A stretch of DNA of 64,000 bases from Unio delphinus. Taxonomy: Eukaryota > Mollusca > Bivalvia > Unionida > Unionidae. A program made the position numbers and the translations under genes. Below, in pieces: positions 14,890 through 27,168 of this stretch. The notes beneath the pieces were generated by a model, which searched no databases, was not told the DNA's origin, and saw nothing but the letters and a program-made list of their open reading frames with translations. Each line of letters begins with the position of its first letter. Position 1 is the first letter of the stretch. The DNA is taken from contig JAQISU010000193.1 in NCBI GenBank assembly GCA_029339505.1, positions 2,263,501 through 2,327,500 of the forward strand, written 5' to 3'.

Positions 14890-16110
14890 CATCACATTTT
14901 CTCACGTATGACCACGACTATTACCTTTTCTATCTACGATAAATTGTTGTGGATTTATCCCACCACGACCACAGCAATATACAATTACAACTCGCGCAGT
15001 AATTATCTTGTTGTTGTTTTGATCTTACAATAAATTCAACGTCAAGATAAAAATTGCGATTATTTTAGTATCACCTTGTTTATACCCGGTGAGTTATTTT
15101 ATTTTCTTATTATGCCATCGCTGACAATATTCGTGATGGTGTTGTTGTCGAAATTTATTACAACCCTTCGAAGTTGAGATATTTTTTCTGACTCGAGACT
15201 AAATAATCTAAGTTCGACCATTCAATATAGTCATCAACAATGCAAACAACTGTGTTCTTGTGATGAATGAATCGTCATTGCGTATCCTAATCTCCATGAA
15301 GATTTTTCAGCGTTCACTGCATCTCTTAAAACATCAATGTTGACTAGTACAATATTATTTAATACAAGATTTCTCCTGATATATCAACATCGATATTCTT
15401 TCGTCGTTTATCAGCTTGTCTATAACACATCGGTACTGGTAGTGTCGGAAATATTTCTTCGTGCACGCAAAACAATTTAATCTGAAGTTGGTCTCTGACT
15501 ATCATTTTACTTGATATTATCAAATCATCTGGTTTCCACGTTTCCAAAAAATCATCGATGAAAGTTTCTGGAATAGTTTTACGCGTTATTTCACATTGAA
15601 TTTTATTCGATTGTAATCTTACTGACTTTTTAAGCGTTTTTAATGATTCATCAAGTGCAAGATGATCAGTACTAATTTCTTCATAATAATCTACACTTCG
15701 TTTCAGCCACTCCTGTGGAGATAATCCATTAAACGGCGATGGTTGACTGTGATCGCCACACATTATGACAGTTGTTGTTTTCTTTTGTTAATAACTAATC
15801 CAGAAATATTTGTAATACCCTTACCTTTTTGTACATATTTCGTCAGTAATAATTATCTCCGGAATATATTTTGTTCCCATTCGATCAGGAGTCTGCATGT
15901 CACAGTTCCATCGAAAAAAGCTGTTATAAGTACAAGAATTTACTTCTCGGGTTTTCATCTCCCTGACAAGTCTGTGCGTGGGTGTTATCAGGATCATATC
16001 AGAAATCTGTCAAAATAATTTAATCACACGAGTCGTTTACCATATCCTCCTGGCCTGTTTAGATTTACAGTTTTGTGTCTGGATACTGGATCTTAAACGG
16101 ATGGCAACAA
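14890..16110 (-). pseudogene. SF1 helicase (Pif1-like) remnant, element B
   Basis: The best-preserved stretch (15359-15763) contains the motif-III-like CGDHSQPSPF and the following segment LSPQEWLKRSVDYYEEI, nearly collinear with the element A helicase. Upstream, the P-loop region near 16000-16070 is recognisable only as decayed fragments, and downstream the motif V/VI region near 15000-15300 is broken by stops. In element A this helicase is fused behind a DNA polymerase; here that fusion is lost. It cannot be functional. Confidence 0.65.
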
Positions 16111-16427
16111 CAACGATAATTCTGATATTCTCCTCCACGATTGTTATCCTCGTTTTTGACTAACGCCATGATACCATTATTTACAATACCAATTCGATCA
16201 CCATCTCCATAATCTGTATCATCCGTCTTTAAATGTTTACCTTCTATTTCGATAAATACCTTAGCAGGCAAGAAATATCTACTTGTATCTTGAGCTTATA
16301 ATTCAATTATTTCACGTGCATCAGGTACACGTGCGTCATAAGAAAAATATTTATAATCACGCACTGACTCATCTTTGCGTACTGGTGGTTTCATGTCAAA
16401 TGCGGTGTTAGATTCGCGTTTAAACAT
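16065..16427 (-). pseudogene. Capsid-protein-like N-terminal fragment, element B
   Basis: The frame starts at an ATG (MFKRESNTAFD) and contains one in-frame TAA. It then reads DTSRYFLPAKVFIEIEGK and later RIGIVNNGIMALV. The pattern 'aromatic-x-P ... strand-rich EIEGK ... NNGIM' resembles the beginning of a jelly-roll capsid protein widespread in invertebrate Polinton-like elements. Only the first 120 or so residues remain before the frame runs into helicase sequence, which marks a rearrangement junction near 16065-16110. The family assignment is from motif memory and is moderate. Confidence 0.45.
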
Positions 16428-16633
16428 TTTATTATAATTGATTATCGTCTAAAACGAAGACCACTTCCTGCTACTAGACTGGCAGTTTTGTTTGTTTCTC
16501 TTTGATTATCAGGTACACCAACGAACTCCGATAGTTTTTGATTTTCGGCTTGATTTATTACTTTACTAACATTTGCAGACATATCTTCAGTACTGGGTAA
16601 TTTTACTGGTTAGACCGCTTTCATTGTACTTGT

Positions 16634-16828
16634 TTAAGGTTGGCGTATTATTCTTTCTAATCTATTTCTGCCCACCGAGAATGTTTTACCAGCAAGAGCG
16701 CCAATAGCACCAGTAGCTTTATCACGAATAACGTCAATAACTTTCATCGATAATTGTTTTGCAATTGTCACCGCCTTGGCAGCCATTCTTCTAAAAAACC
16801 TGAATAACATTTCCAAGTCCATGTACAT
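16634..16828 (-). pseudogene. Small basic amphipathic protein, element B
   Basis: A 64-residue frame from ATG at 16828 with a helical, basic and alanine-rich pattern (FFRRMAAKAVTIAKQ, then AGKTFSVGRNRLERI). Position, just upstream of the capsid-like fragment on the same strand, suggests a virion or minor capsid component. I cannot name a family. It is intact as an open frame but may be only a fragment of a longer gene. Confidence 0.35.
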
Positions 16829-16879
16829 AAACTACTTTATATAATGGTATTCGTGAATTTACGATTTGTTGTCGCCGTT

Positions 16880-18060
16880 GAAAATGTATAATCATCTTAT
16901 ATAATTGTTCTTTTATCTAAAACAATTAATCACTGTCGCAATCACCAATGATTTCATCAATAAGAGATCGATGTACATCGATATCCTTGATACTACCTTG
17001 AAATAATCTTTGAAAAATATCAGCTGCTTCATTAATTGTTTCTTGAGAATTAATTCATCTCGTTTACCCCCTTATGAGAACTTCCAACCGGGATACATCA
17101 TCGATGAAATTGTTAGGACAGGCAATAAAATCACTTCCTGTTGTAAAACCCTTTCCATCTTTTTTTCCCACGAGACCAAGATCATCGAGAACATCTCTTT
17201 CTGTAGATTGTTGTCTTTCTATTTGCGGCAGAGGTGGAGGGAGATGATAGGACTCTTGCTCAGGTGGCAAATAGGGTGGTGGTGGTTGTTGAGGTTGTGA
17301 TCTATATTTTTATCAAGTATTTTCATTATCTCTACAATATTCACAAATATTTTCTATTTTACCTGTTTTTGTTTTAGTATACACGATATATCCATTTGAT
17401 AATTTTTTTCATCGCTTAAGGTAGCATATTTTGGTTTTAAAATTGTGTCTTTATGATTCATACTTACTAACATTGCAGTATGTAAATTATCTTCTTTTCT
17501 TTCTTTAAGCTGCGTAATAACACCTTCTTTAATTTTTTAAAATCAGTTTAATATTTTCTTTTACTGATTTATGGTTAGGCGCAAGATTTTTGTTCACGTC
17601 GGTGATTTCAGTACGAATACCTTTAAATATTTCTTCACCGACGGGTATTGGCTGCCGAGCAGCTTTATTAATAGGAAGTTCTCGTAGAATCTTTTTCTTG
17701 TATTAGTTCTCTCTGCCTTTTTTCAGTTTGCTCACCGGTTTGCTTCAACACTGGAAGAATACCTATTTTTTTATTTCCTCCTCATCCTTAATATCTCCCA
17801 ATATAACTCTTTCAGTAACCGCTTTTGCATTTTCAGTAGCTGTTATAACAGGTTTAAATAATTGTTCTGCACTTGTTACAAAATCAACTTAAAGATTCTT
17901 GTCGTTGTTGAAGTTTTTGTCTAACACTATCTACTCTGCTGCTGATCTAAATAGTGATATTGGTTAAGTAGCAGGTGATCGGGCGTTGCTGATCGACATT
18001 GTTTGGCTCTTTTTGCTTGATTGACCAACCTGGAATACTGACGGCTTTATTGACAGGTTT
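16880..18060 (-). pseudogene. Scaffold-like protein remnants, element B
   Basis: Several reverse-strand frames, broken by stops, read as polar helical protein. Examples are TEITDVNKNLAPNHKS near 17540-17630, SMNHKDTILKPKYATLSDE near 17400-17470, ENAKAVTERVILGDIKDEE near 17790-17850, and a proline-rich part at 17064-17270. The composition suits a coiled-coil structural protein adjoining the capsid genes. No catalytic motif is seen. The right limit of element B is not defined; after 18060 coding-like sequence is lost. Confidence 0.35.
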
Positions 18061-20629
18061 CACAGGCAGACGAGTGTGCTCGTGACGAAGTAAATAACTC
18101 CCTAGTATGTAATCTTTAAGCCTCGGGTTAAATGTACGGGTTTGTAAAATAGAGTGCGTTTTTAGGACTGTATAGATAAAATGTATATCTGTTCCTTTTG
18201 CTTACACAATTTCACTTTTTGAGTGAATATACATTCTATCCTATGAGTAAAATACTACAATTTGTTTTGGTGGTGAACTCACTGTGAATCATTTCCGCCT
18301 TGCTTTTGTACTGTGCAAGGTCATTTACTTGTATATTCATTAATACGTCCATGCGTTTGTTTTAATTGATCCAATATTTGTATCATATACAAGCAAATAT
18401 TAATCATAATTAATTTCTCATCAATGGTGTCACCATCAATTGCGTTTTATTGTAAATCCAACATCCCACTCAGTTATCTTCTGACAAATTGTCATAATGT
18501 GTTAATCAGTATATATGTTTTAAGTGGATATGCCTATCATTCAATGCAAAATACAACGATTGTTTGCATTTAGGAATTTGAGATTCTGATCATTGTTGCA
18601 ATTTTGTTTTATATTGAATTTTCGAATACGTTCTACCAATCAGTTTATATGAATTATAAATATTTCATCTGCATTGAAGTTTTTGCTCATCATTAATTAT
18701 CGTTATTATCGTTATAACTAATCTTCTTGAGTTTGTGCGTCTACGCTATTTATAGTATATCGAATTACCATATCCATATTAAATATTTATCACATACATC
18801 GGGTTTTACAAAACTTGAGATTCCCCATATTGACTATTGTTCTATTACAGGTGTGTAGGACCACATCCAGAAATACCGCTGGGATCATTACATATGAATT
18901 TGGTTGTCACCAGCTGTTGGTGAGTAAATATGATATGGTTACATTAGTGGAGAGTTTGGTGTAAACAAATTGATGAACAAATTTATCACGATATGGCATT
19001 GTTACTCAGAATCGTTATTTATTTTTCTATTTATTTATAGCATGGAAAGGTCTAATGTTTCATGAATTTATCCGATGTATGTTGCAAATACTTATTGCTA
19101 AGGATTATGAAACCGACTTTATAATAACGATAAAAGGAATTGCGTAACGAATGTAAGAATTTCCAAACACGGATGTTTCAAAGTTTATGTATTTAAACAA
19201 ACAACATAATTATGAATAAAGTTTTAATAGCCATTGCATTTACAAAGAAAATTGATAGATCTTGTTAAAATAGCTTTGCGGATCCCATACTATAATAAAT
19301 CCATATTGGTTTAAGGGAAGTCTGTTATTAAGGGTAGTGATAAATCATCACATTAAAGACTATCGTATAAACAATGTCGGAGTTTTCAACGTTTTATAAA
19401 AGATTTATGGATTTAAATTATTCAAAAATACACACAGTGCATAGTCGGATGTGTTCTATATTATGGTAAACTCTGTCAGATAAATATCCGAAAATAAATG
19501 TTCTTGTAAACAGTTGTATAGTCATGTGTACTTTGTACAAAAACATAATAGAATAAAAGTTTTATAGATATTTGAAATTGATCTAAATGACACAATCTGC
19601 TATTATTTTATTGGGGTTTTTATTAAAATGAAATAGACCTAGAACGGAAATTCATTATGTATCGTATATACACGCTTATGAGTAGACCTTGTCTGCTTAA
19701 GCGTTGATTCTATCAAATCAGAAGTACTCTAGAAACGCGACATACAAAACATTAATACATTTAGAGATAGTGTTGGAAATTCCATATGTTTGAAAGTACA
19801 GATATATACTTTATATTCAATTATTTCCAAGTTTTGTATCGCTATTGTCCATCAAGAAATAAGTATATGTAATGCACTGTATTTATCCATTTCATGATAC
19901 TATTAATTAAGCGATACGTGCATGTACAGTTATGTGGATTTGTACATGGGAAAACTAAATTCAACTCACCATAAAGTGACGTTTCGGTTAGCGAGTGTTT
20001 GCTACCATGTATATCACTTCTATTATCAAGCAGGTTCAACAAAATTTATTTGTGCTACTTTTTCCGTTTTACGGTTCTAGCACTGTTGTTGATGAAGAAA
20101 CAGTTTGATTTACGTTGTCTATTGTTTCATAATTTCAATTTCATAACTCCCAACTGATTTATCTCAAATTGTCTATCACATTATATGACCCGATACGACA
20201 TTGGTTTGCAAAAGCAGAACTCACTTGGTTTAGAGTTGATCATCCATTTGATCGAGCCGGTAATTTAAAAATCAAAATAAAATTCCTCATCCTCAGGCGA
20301 ATGATTCATCTTAGGCGCTTTCAGCTTGTAATCAAAGCACTCTTTATTTTTCCATATGACAACTTTTTTTATCCATTCAACAAATAAGGGCAGTCGAACT
20401 TGAACTCTCAATGTTCAGTAATGTGCTTGTGTGATAGTCCTCTATGTTTATTATGCACAGTTGTTATTTGTACTAATATCTTTACAGTATTTCAAGTGTA
20501 AAAATACAGACATTCTTCCCAAATCCATTCTGAAATTTGTTTTAGGTTTTTAGAATAAGTTCGTTTTCGTTAATATATTTCTTTGTACCTGCTTTTTGTT
20601 TGTTTGTTTGTTTGATTAGAATTTTTAAC
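18061..20629. other. AT-rich intergenic DNA, nothing recognised
   Basis: About 2.6 kb without a recognisable gene, RNA or repeat. The short frame at 19842-20042 shows no known motif. Confidence 0.6.
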
Positions 20630-20920
20630 GTAACTTTAACAATGTTTCAGTCATATCGCTACGATGTCTGCAGTGAGGCAGTTTATAGTGATGTCTAGCA
20701 CTGAGACATCATGCCGCAGACATGTAGCATGATACCTCACCCAGTCACATTATCCTGACACCAGGCCGACCAGTCCTAACACTAACCTCTTTATGCTGAG
20801 CGTCAAGCGAGGCGGTTGTTAGTACCATTTTTGTAAGTCTTTAGTATGACTCGGCCAGGGATCGAACCGACGACCTCCCGCTTCCGGGGCGGACGCTCTA
20901 ACCACTAGGCCACCGGAGCG
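20630..20920 (-). mobile_element. tRNA-derived SINE, reverse strand
   Basis: Reverse-complemented, it starts with a tRNA-like head having A box GTGGCCTAGTGGTTAGAGCG and B box GGTTCGATCCCTGG. A body of about 200 bp follows (GTTAGTGTTAGGACTGGTCG, then GTGTCAGGATAATGTGACTG) and it ends with GCGATATGACTGAAA. The same sequence occurs forward at 40861-41158, so this is a dispersed family. Pol III transcription from the A and B boxes and LINE-mediated copying are the known mode for such elements. 20921-21230 shows nothing further. Confidence 0.88.
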
Positions 20921-21226
20921 ATTATTTGTACCTGCTACTCAATGACTAACATATATCGATTGTACAGTTTAGATATTTGTTAATTGCATTTCATCACAAT
21001 GTGATGGCATTTATAATACCAGTTATGACATTATTTCTTTATGAATTTGTAGAATATGTATAATTTATATTAATAGCCAAAACGTCTGACAGATCCACCA
21101 AATTAGTACACGTGTTAAATGATAGTTTCTTTGACTAACGCAACAAAATATAAAAGTATTTTTACTACATAAATAATTTGAGCATATCTCCTTCCAAAGC
21201 ATTGAAACATGCCTTTAATAGTACAG

Positions 21227-21415
<189 letters not shown>

Positions 21416-21905
21416 AGGGCCCTATAAATGTCATTATGTTTGAATGCTCTGTATTTTATTTAATCTTAAATGCTCGCCTATTGTTTGCAAACTATTTGAA
21501 TATTAAACGTAAGAGATATTTCGCGAACACTCTGATGGGCTTGATGTTACAAAATGCATTGTATGGCTGTACTGCCAAGCTGCTCGAAACGTGTCGAAGT
21601 AAAACGACACAATGGCCATAAACAAAGTATCAGAAGGAAGCAACACCAATATGTTGTGTAACAGTTAACAAAATTGCATAAATACGAGAAAGATGAACAT
21701 GTGAGAGCGCCTTGCATTATTTTGAGTATTATATATAAATAGACAGAAGTATGAAATATCAATTATACATTTCAGATCCGGGAATATATTGGTCGGCCAA
21801 GAATCGTGACGTCATCTAGAACTCCTTTTAATAATTCACAATAGTTAGAGAATAATATTATAGTATAACATCCACTTTCTTTTTCCACTGAATAATCCTA
21901 GCACA

Positions 21906-21938
<33 letters not shown>

Positions 21939-22432
21939 CCATCTGCACAACTTTATATACGAGCAACGGTGAATACGCACTTCGCACCACCCACATCCGT
22001 CACAAATATAAATTTCCTGCTGTGTAGAACGATTCAAACGACACACGATACATCCAAACCTATAACGGTTTACTTGATTTTAATAATATCCCGTCCGACC
22101 ATACTGTCGACTGCAAGAAAGCGCGAAACTCGTAAACATATTTACTAAAGATTTTTGTATCTGTACATGTCAACACATATTAGGCATCTAATTATAGATC
22201 TTCTTATCTTTATTAAAATAAATCTACCCTATGCACGTATCAAAATTCGACTAAAGATGATGAGCACAATTTGCATTCATGAATAACAATCAGATAATGG
22301 TATGTGCCAGTAGTTACATAACACAAAGTGAAATTATATATTTTCACATTCTGTCATGACATGACGTTTTTAATAAAAGATGTGAACCAAGAAAAAGTTA
22401 TTTAACTCAATGCTCTGAATTGTCAATTTCAG

Positions 22433-22606
22433 CATTGTCAATTACTTACGATAGTGAATCTCGAAATGCATGGCGTCAACTCTGGCGTTGATCTGCAACA
22501 TTTTCAAGAAACGGGTGAAATCATTGGACGAAAACGTCAAATTGATGTGTGTGACATTTGCTGTGGAGATGGTCTTTGCAACGATGGTATTTGTGAGTCA
22601 GTCAGC
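22433..22606 (+). CDS. Possible host exon of a small cysteine-rich secreted protein
   Basis: An open segment lies between a plausible splice acceptor (GTCAATTTCAG ending at about 22432) and a good donor (AGCA|GTAAGTAC). It encodes about 58 residues, including a basic GRKRQ site that resembles a furin cleavage site and a cysteine cluster DVCDICCGDGLCNDGICES. Cysteine-dense segments after a basic cleavage site are usual in secreted precursors. No upstream or downstream exon was identified. Chance open frames in AT-rich DNA are rarely so Cys-rich, but the call stays tentative. Confidence 0.35.
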
Positions 22607-23004
22607 AGTAAGTACATATCACGAGACCTTCTTAAGGTGTATGTAAAGAAAGTTTCAACTCCAGTCATTTTACTACATTGAAATAGGAAGACAGCGAAGC
22701 TTACATAAAACTATAACTCGGCAGTTAAGAGAATTTTCTCGATTATTCCTTGGCCCTATGACATATGCATGGAAAGGTGTCCCTACTATATACGACCTGT
22801 TCTACGCGGATGTAAACAAAAGAGCAGAGATCTAAAATGTACAGATGTAGAATATACTCCAACAGTCTTTATCAAAGATAGATAGATAGATGTCACGCAT
22901 GAAAGTACTTTGTCTTGTCTGGACTTCCTAATGTACAGAAATGTATGCAGGCTGCAAGAATAATTATTGTTTTCTAATAATATATTCTTAATAGTGGTGG
23001 TTGT

Positions 23005-23005
<1 letters not shown>

Positions 23006-23049
<44 letters not shown>
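23006..23049. repeat. (TAG)n microsatellite
   Basis: Fourteen or so TAG triplets. Reverse-strand poly-Tyr frames over it are artefacts. Confidence 0.95.
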
Positions 23050-23052
<3 letters not shown>

Positions 23053-23293
23053 TAACAATAGTAGTGTGGTCATAGTGGTAGCAGCAGCATCGTTCATTGT
23101 TTTCATCAGTAGAAACAATACTGATGAGTAGTAGCAATAGTACTAGCATTAGCAGAAATACAATAAGTTTACCAGTAGTTCAATATTTACAGATGCACGT
23201 GCTATAAAAATGAATACGTATAATGTGATTAAAATATATGTATTCAAATAAATAGTACGTTTGCAATATTTTCCATACTATAATTATATATTG

Positions 23294-23668
23294 CATTATT
23301 ATTATTATTAGTATTAGTTTTATTATTGTTATTATTGTTATTATTATTATTATTATTAGTTTTATTATTGTTATTATTATTATTATTATTATTATTAGTA
23401 GTAGTATTAGTTTTATTATTGTTATTATTATTAGTATTAGTTTTATTATTGTTATTATTATTATTAGTTTTATTATTGTTATTATTATTAGTAGTATTAG
23501 TTTTATTATTGTTATTATTATTATTAATATTAGTTTTATTATTGTTATTATTATTATTATTAGTAGTAGTAGTAGTTTTATTATTGTTATTATTATTAAT
23601 AGTAGTAGTTTATTATTGTTAGTAGTAGTAGTAGTAGTAGTAGTAGTTTTATTATTATTATTATTAAT
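23294..23668. repeat. (TTA)n-based minisatellite
   Basis: TTA triplets alternate with TTAGTATTAGTTTTATTATTG-like blocks, giving an irregular higher period of about 24-36 bp, and it ends in a (TAG)n run. The forward poly-Leu frame is an artefact of the triplet repeat. Flanks 23050-23293 and 23669-24149 contain nothing recognisable. Confidence 0.95.
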
Positions 23669-24149
23669 TGTTTAATTGCAGCAAGACTAGTCACATTTGC
23701 CAAAGCAGGCAGATTTAACTACACTACCTTAAGACTCGTACAGTGAGGTACACGGGGCGAGAAGATGTGGACAGTTGCATTGATGGATATGCAGTAAAAT
23801 ATTATATTTCAAACTGTCCTTTTACGATATATACGGTTTAATCAATATGTTTTAAAAAGATATCACATAAAATACACATCTTTCTGAAAGAAGCAGTACA
23901 AATAAATGATCACAAAATGGAAGAATTGTTTTTTTTCGTATCCAGCTAAGAGAGGAATAGTTCATGCGCAGCATTGATACTTAATACTTTAATACTTGAT
24001 ACTTTACCCACGGACCTGGTTTCAAATCTCCGTTGCGTACGAACTAAAACTTCTCTAACCGGTCTGAGAGTATTATTCGTATTAGAATATTATATCTGCC
24101 AACTAGTATTAATCATTAATCATTCGTATCAGCAAATAAGCAGCAAAAG

Positions 24150-25480
24150 TGGTCAGATGATCCCATCAAGCTCTAAAACTGGCTTAGAGACAATGGCAGC
24201 ATGGCTGCAGAAAAACAATTGCTTCATCTGCTCAAGGTGGCTCCAAACCTACTAACAAAAAATAGCCCTCCTCCCTTCCAGAAAATCAATCACACAGATT
24301 GCCTCCGCGAAAGTTCAAACCTAGCTCCACAATCTCCAGTCTAAACTTATAATGAAGAACACCATCATACAATGGAATACTGTCGAGGACTTAAAGGTAA
24401 CTGCAACGATATTCTTCTCCTATTAAATGAACACGATCCTGCAGTGCTATGTTTAAAGGAAACAGTCCTGAAACACACGGATAACATTACATTTAAAAAC
24501 TATTCCCTGTTTAACACCCACTTTCCAAATGCTGACATAGCCTAAGTTGGAATTTCTGTTGTTGTGAACAATGGAGCCTTTCACAGAATCATCCCTTTAA
24601 ACACAAATTTGCAATCCATTGTTGTAAGCGTCACTCTACATCGAGTGATTACCTTTTGTTCTATGTACCTTCGAAACGACAAACACCAACTTAGTAGCAA
24701 ACGAATCAGACAATCTTATTCAACAACGTCCCGCATTCATAGCTATTCTCGGGGAGCTTATTGACCATAACATTCGATGGGGATCGACATAAACGACAGA
24801 GGCCACAAAGTAGAAGACGTCATTTCTCGACACGATTTGTGCCTATATAGCACAAAATCACCGACATATTTACACCCAGGAAAGGGTACATACAGTTGTA
24901 TGTATTTGACAATTTGCTCTCCTTCGCTGCTTTTGTACTATAAATAGATGGTCGCTGATGACCTTCACAGCAGTGATCACTTTCCAATCTACCTTGCAAA
25001 TATCAACTCTGAAACTGATGACGCAATTCTACAATGGAATATAAAGAAGGTTTACTTGTCTACGTTTGAAACACTGTTAAACTAGATTGAATGATGATAC
25101 AGTATTCAACGCTGTTAATCCTATACATCATTATACTTCCATTCTAACTGAGATTGCAGAATAATATATTCCAAAGTCCTCACCAAACTGTAAAAACCAT
25201 AACAAAAACGTGGATAACTAAGGAATGTAAAGAAGCCATTAGGCAACGTTGAGAAGCATTGACAAAATTCAAGAATCGTCCGAAAATTTAAGCAAATACC
25301 TTATTTTCCGAGCTAATGCTCGCCGCACAATCCAACAAATGTTTCAACGACCTTGTTGTGTACAATGTTATGCGTTTGGACAGTCTCTCGTATCGTTGAC
25401 GTGTGCATCGCAGGCTATGTTTTGGTATAAATCCTATATTTCTTACTCCAAAAACACACTGTCATCCTCGCTTTATAATA
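24150..25480 (+). mobile_element. Degenerate non-LTR retrotransposon (Jockey-like), forward strand
   Basis: Around 24370-24420 the sequence encodes the QWN-CRGL start of an APE-type endonuclease, frame-shifted within. It continues with LLLNEHDPAVLCLKET, KNYSLFNTHF and PLNTNLQSIVVSVTLH, and near 24960-25010 reaches the HSSDHFPI motif that closes the endonuclease domain. Further on, FRANARRTIQQ (about 25310) matches the linker toward reverse transcriptase. It ends before the RT catalytic motifs. Several stops and shifts show it is dead. It shares high similarity with the reverse copy at 9425-10480. Confidence 0.75.
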
Positions 25481-26177
25481 GCCTGTCGTTATAAACGATA
25501 AGAGCCTTAAATAGGTATACTAAACGTATGGCATCAATGGTCTAGTTCAGCGAGGACGGTATGGATGCGGACATTGATGCGGTATATGTTTGCGAGTGGA
25601 CAGATAAAGCGTTATCCCCAAGGTATAGATGTTAATCAAATGCAGGTAGACGTTCCATGTAGTATGATTAGAGGAGCCATTGTACAGTCACTTGGTTGCT
25701 GGTGGACTTTGTGTTCTTCTTACTCACCTTTGACATACCTCTTCATATGCTCTCTATACGAAAATATAAACATCGAGGTCAATGAGCAGATCAAGCTGTG
25801 CTCCCTTGGATTTTTAGTAAGGCCACGCAATCCATTTCAGAGGTGATACATGAGTTGGAGGTATGAGTTACTCTGAAGCTTTCAAAGGTGCATGTCTTGA
25901 TAATGTAATATTGTTTCCAAGTCAAGGGTATTCACGGATACATCGTTTCCATTTTTTTTAAAGAAGTAGGGTAAAACTTGAATCAGTGGTTGGCAAGACA
26001 AGATTTTAGTGATGAAAAACTTGACGGGCTTGTGAGTTTTCGTATATAGGCTACACCAATTTTAGAGCACATGAAAATCAATGGGGCAGATCTCCCGCCA
26101 CCCAAAATTACTTTTCTGGGTATCCCGTGATTTTATATTAATGCCCTCAATATGGGATAGTGCGGATAGCGGAGAAA
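25481..26177. other. Intergenic DNA, nothing recognised
   Basis: The 93-codon frame at 25565-25846 has no recognisable motif. The block ends at the target-site duplication of element A. Confidence 0.55.
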
Positions 26178-26182
26178 CACTG

Positions 26183-26400
26183 AGCAGCAGAGAGGGTGGA
26201 CAGACAAACTTTATAGGCGTCGATTTAGCTTCCTCCTCGTAAATACTTAATAGAAGGGCCGATTCGGTAAACCGAGGCTTCCTCGTAAATACTTAATAGA
26301 AGGGGTCGATTCAGCAAACCGAAGCTTCCTTGTAAGGGTCGATTTGGCACAAAAAAAGACGCCAATGTCGTTGGCACTCAACCTCTCTGCTGCTATGGGT
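26183..26400. repeat. Left terminal inverted repeat of element A
   Basis: It is the inverse of 35925-36126 with small indels. It contains an internal direct duplication (CTTCCTCGTAAATACTTAAT appears twice). Its outer end, AGCAGCAGAGAGGGT, is mirrored by its inner end, CCTCTCTGCTGCTATGGGT, so the repeat is itself an imperfect palindrome. Confidence 0.93.
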
Positions 26401-27152
26401 TAACTGAATATTTTTTCAAGTCCGATACGATATCGCGTCCGAGGATCTGATAAATTTATCGTTACAAATCCGTATGGGTTTGATTGGGCGCGACTAAAGA
26501 AATTTTTAAATTGATTAAAATCCATATCGCTGCACCAAGTTTGCCAAATATTTCTTAATGTATGGTTGTCAACTCCGTTAAACATACATAACAAATTGCA
26601 GTTATCTCTGATCACTTTTGGTATTTGAGTGTGCCGTTGAGTGGCGTATATCACGTCGGTGTTTTTATGTCTGCCTCTGGAAAATATCCTGGCAGGGTTC
26701 TTTTGATTATCTAACATCACATCGTCGTATACGACTCAGTTGTTAATACTTCCATCGATATCATCAATGCTCGGTGCTTCTTCGATATCTGTTATAAACT
26801 TAATAACATCCTCGTTGATAATCTCTATAACTCTTTCGTAATCATCATCGTTGTTAATATTTCCATCAATCTGTGCTTTCTTGATCTCGGTTATAAACTC
26901 GCTGGCCCTCTCGATGCCTTTTTCATTGTAGTCTTTTAACACCCGGTAACATCATTGATCATCTACGGTCGGTGCCACTAAATATAATTTATTCCATTTC
27001 ATCCATCTTATTATCATATCAATTAACAACTGTGTTTTACCACTCCCTAAAGGTCCAATGATAATCATTCGAAAAGAGTTTGGTAACATAACATGATGTT
27101 TTACGGGTTCTGGTTCTCGTGTTGATGAATAATCAATTACATTCATATCCAT
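26400..27152 (-). pseudogene. Packaging ATPase (FtsK/HerA, A32-like), element A
   Basis: A genome-packaging motor ATPase. From the ATG at 27152 (MDMNVIDYSS) it has Walker A GPLGSGKTQLL about 35 residues in, an acidic middle segment, Walker B VVYDDVM, and the following ARIFSRGRHKNTDVIYATQ that is diagnostic of the family. The frame is the same throughout but is cut by two TGA codons, at 26952-26954 and 26736-26738. The gene ends at the edge of the left inverted repeat and is divergent from the PLA2-like gene. The acidic segment (26736-26942) contains an internal duplication (DGNINNDDD and DDIDGSINN). Confidence 0.75.
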
Positions 27153-27168
27153 ATAACATAAATATATT

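Larger units (their letters stand above)
12850..18060. mobile_element. Old, rearranged Maverick/Polinton fragment (element B)
   Basis: Gene order is packaging ATPase (reverse), PLA2-like protein (forward), integrase (forward), SF1 helicase (reverse), then capsid-like and scaffold-like remains (reverse). The left half has the same order and orientation as element A at 26183-36126 and similar proteins, so they are one family. Every reading frame is interrupted. The polymerase that precedes the helicase in element A is missing here; a capsid-like frame abuts the helicase instead, so an internal deletion or rearrangement has occurred. I did not find terminal inverted repeats, and both limits are approximate. 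Confidence 0.75.

Noticed and set aside
21806..21813. TGACGTCA-like CRE site in host DNA
   Set aside because: An isolated match with no associated gene or TATA; chance occurrence is adequate.
26736..26954. Programmed TGA recoding (selenocysteine or Trp) in the element A ATPase
   Set aside because: Neighbouring genes of the same element have mixed stops and frameshifts, so ordinary decay explains it; no SECIS-like structure was seen.
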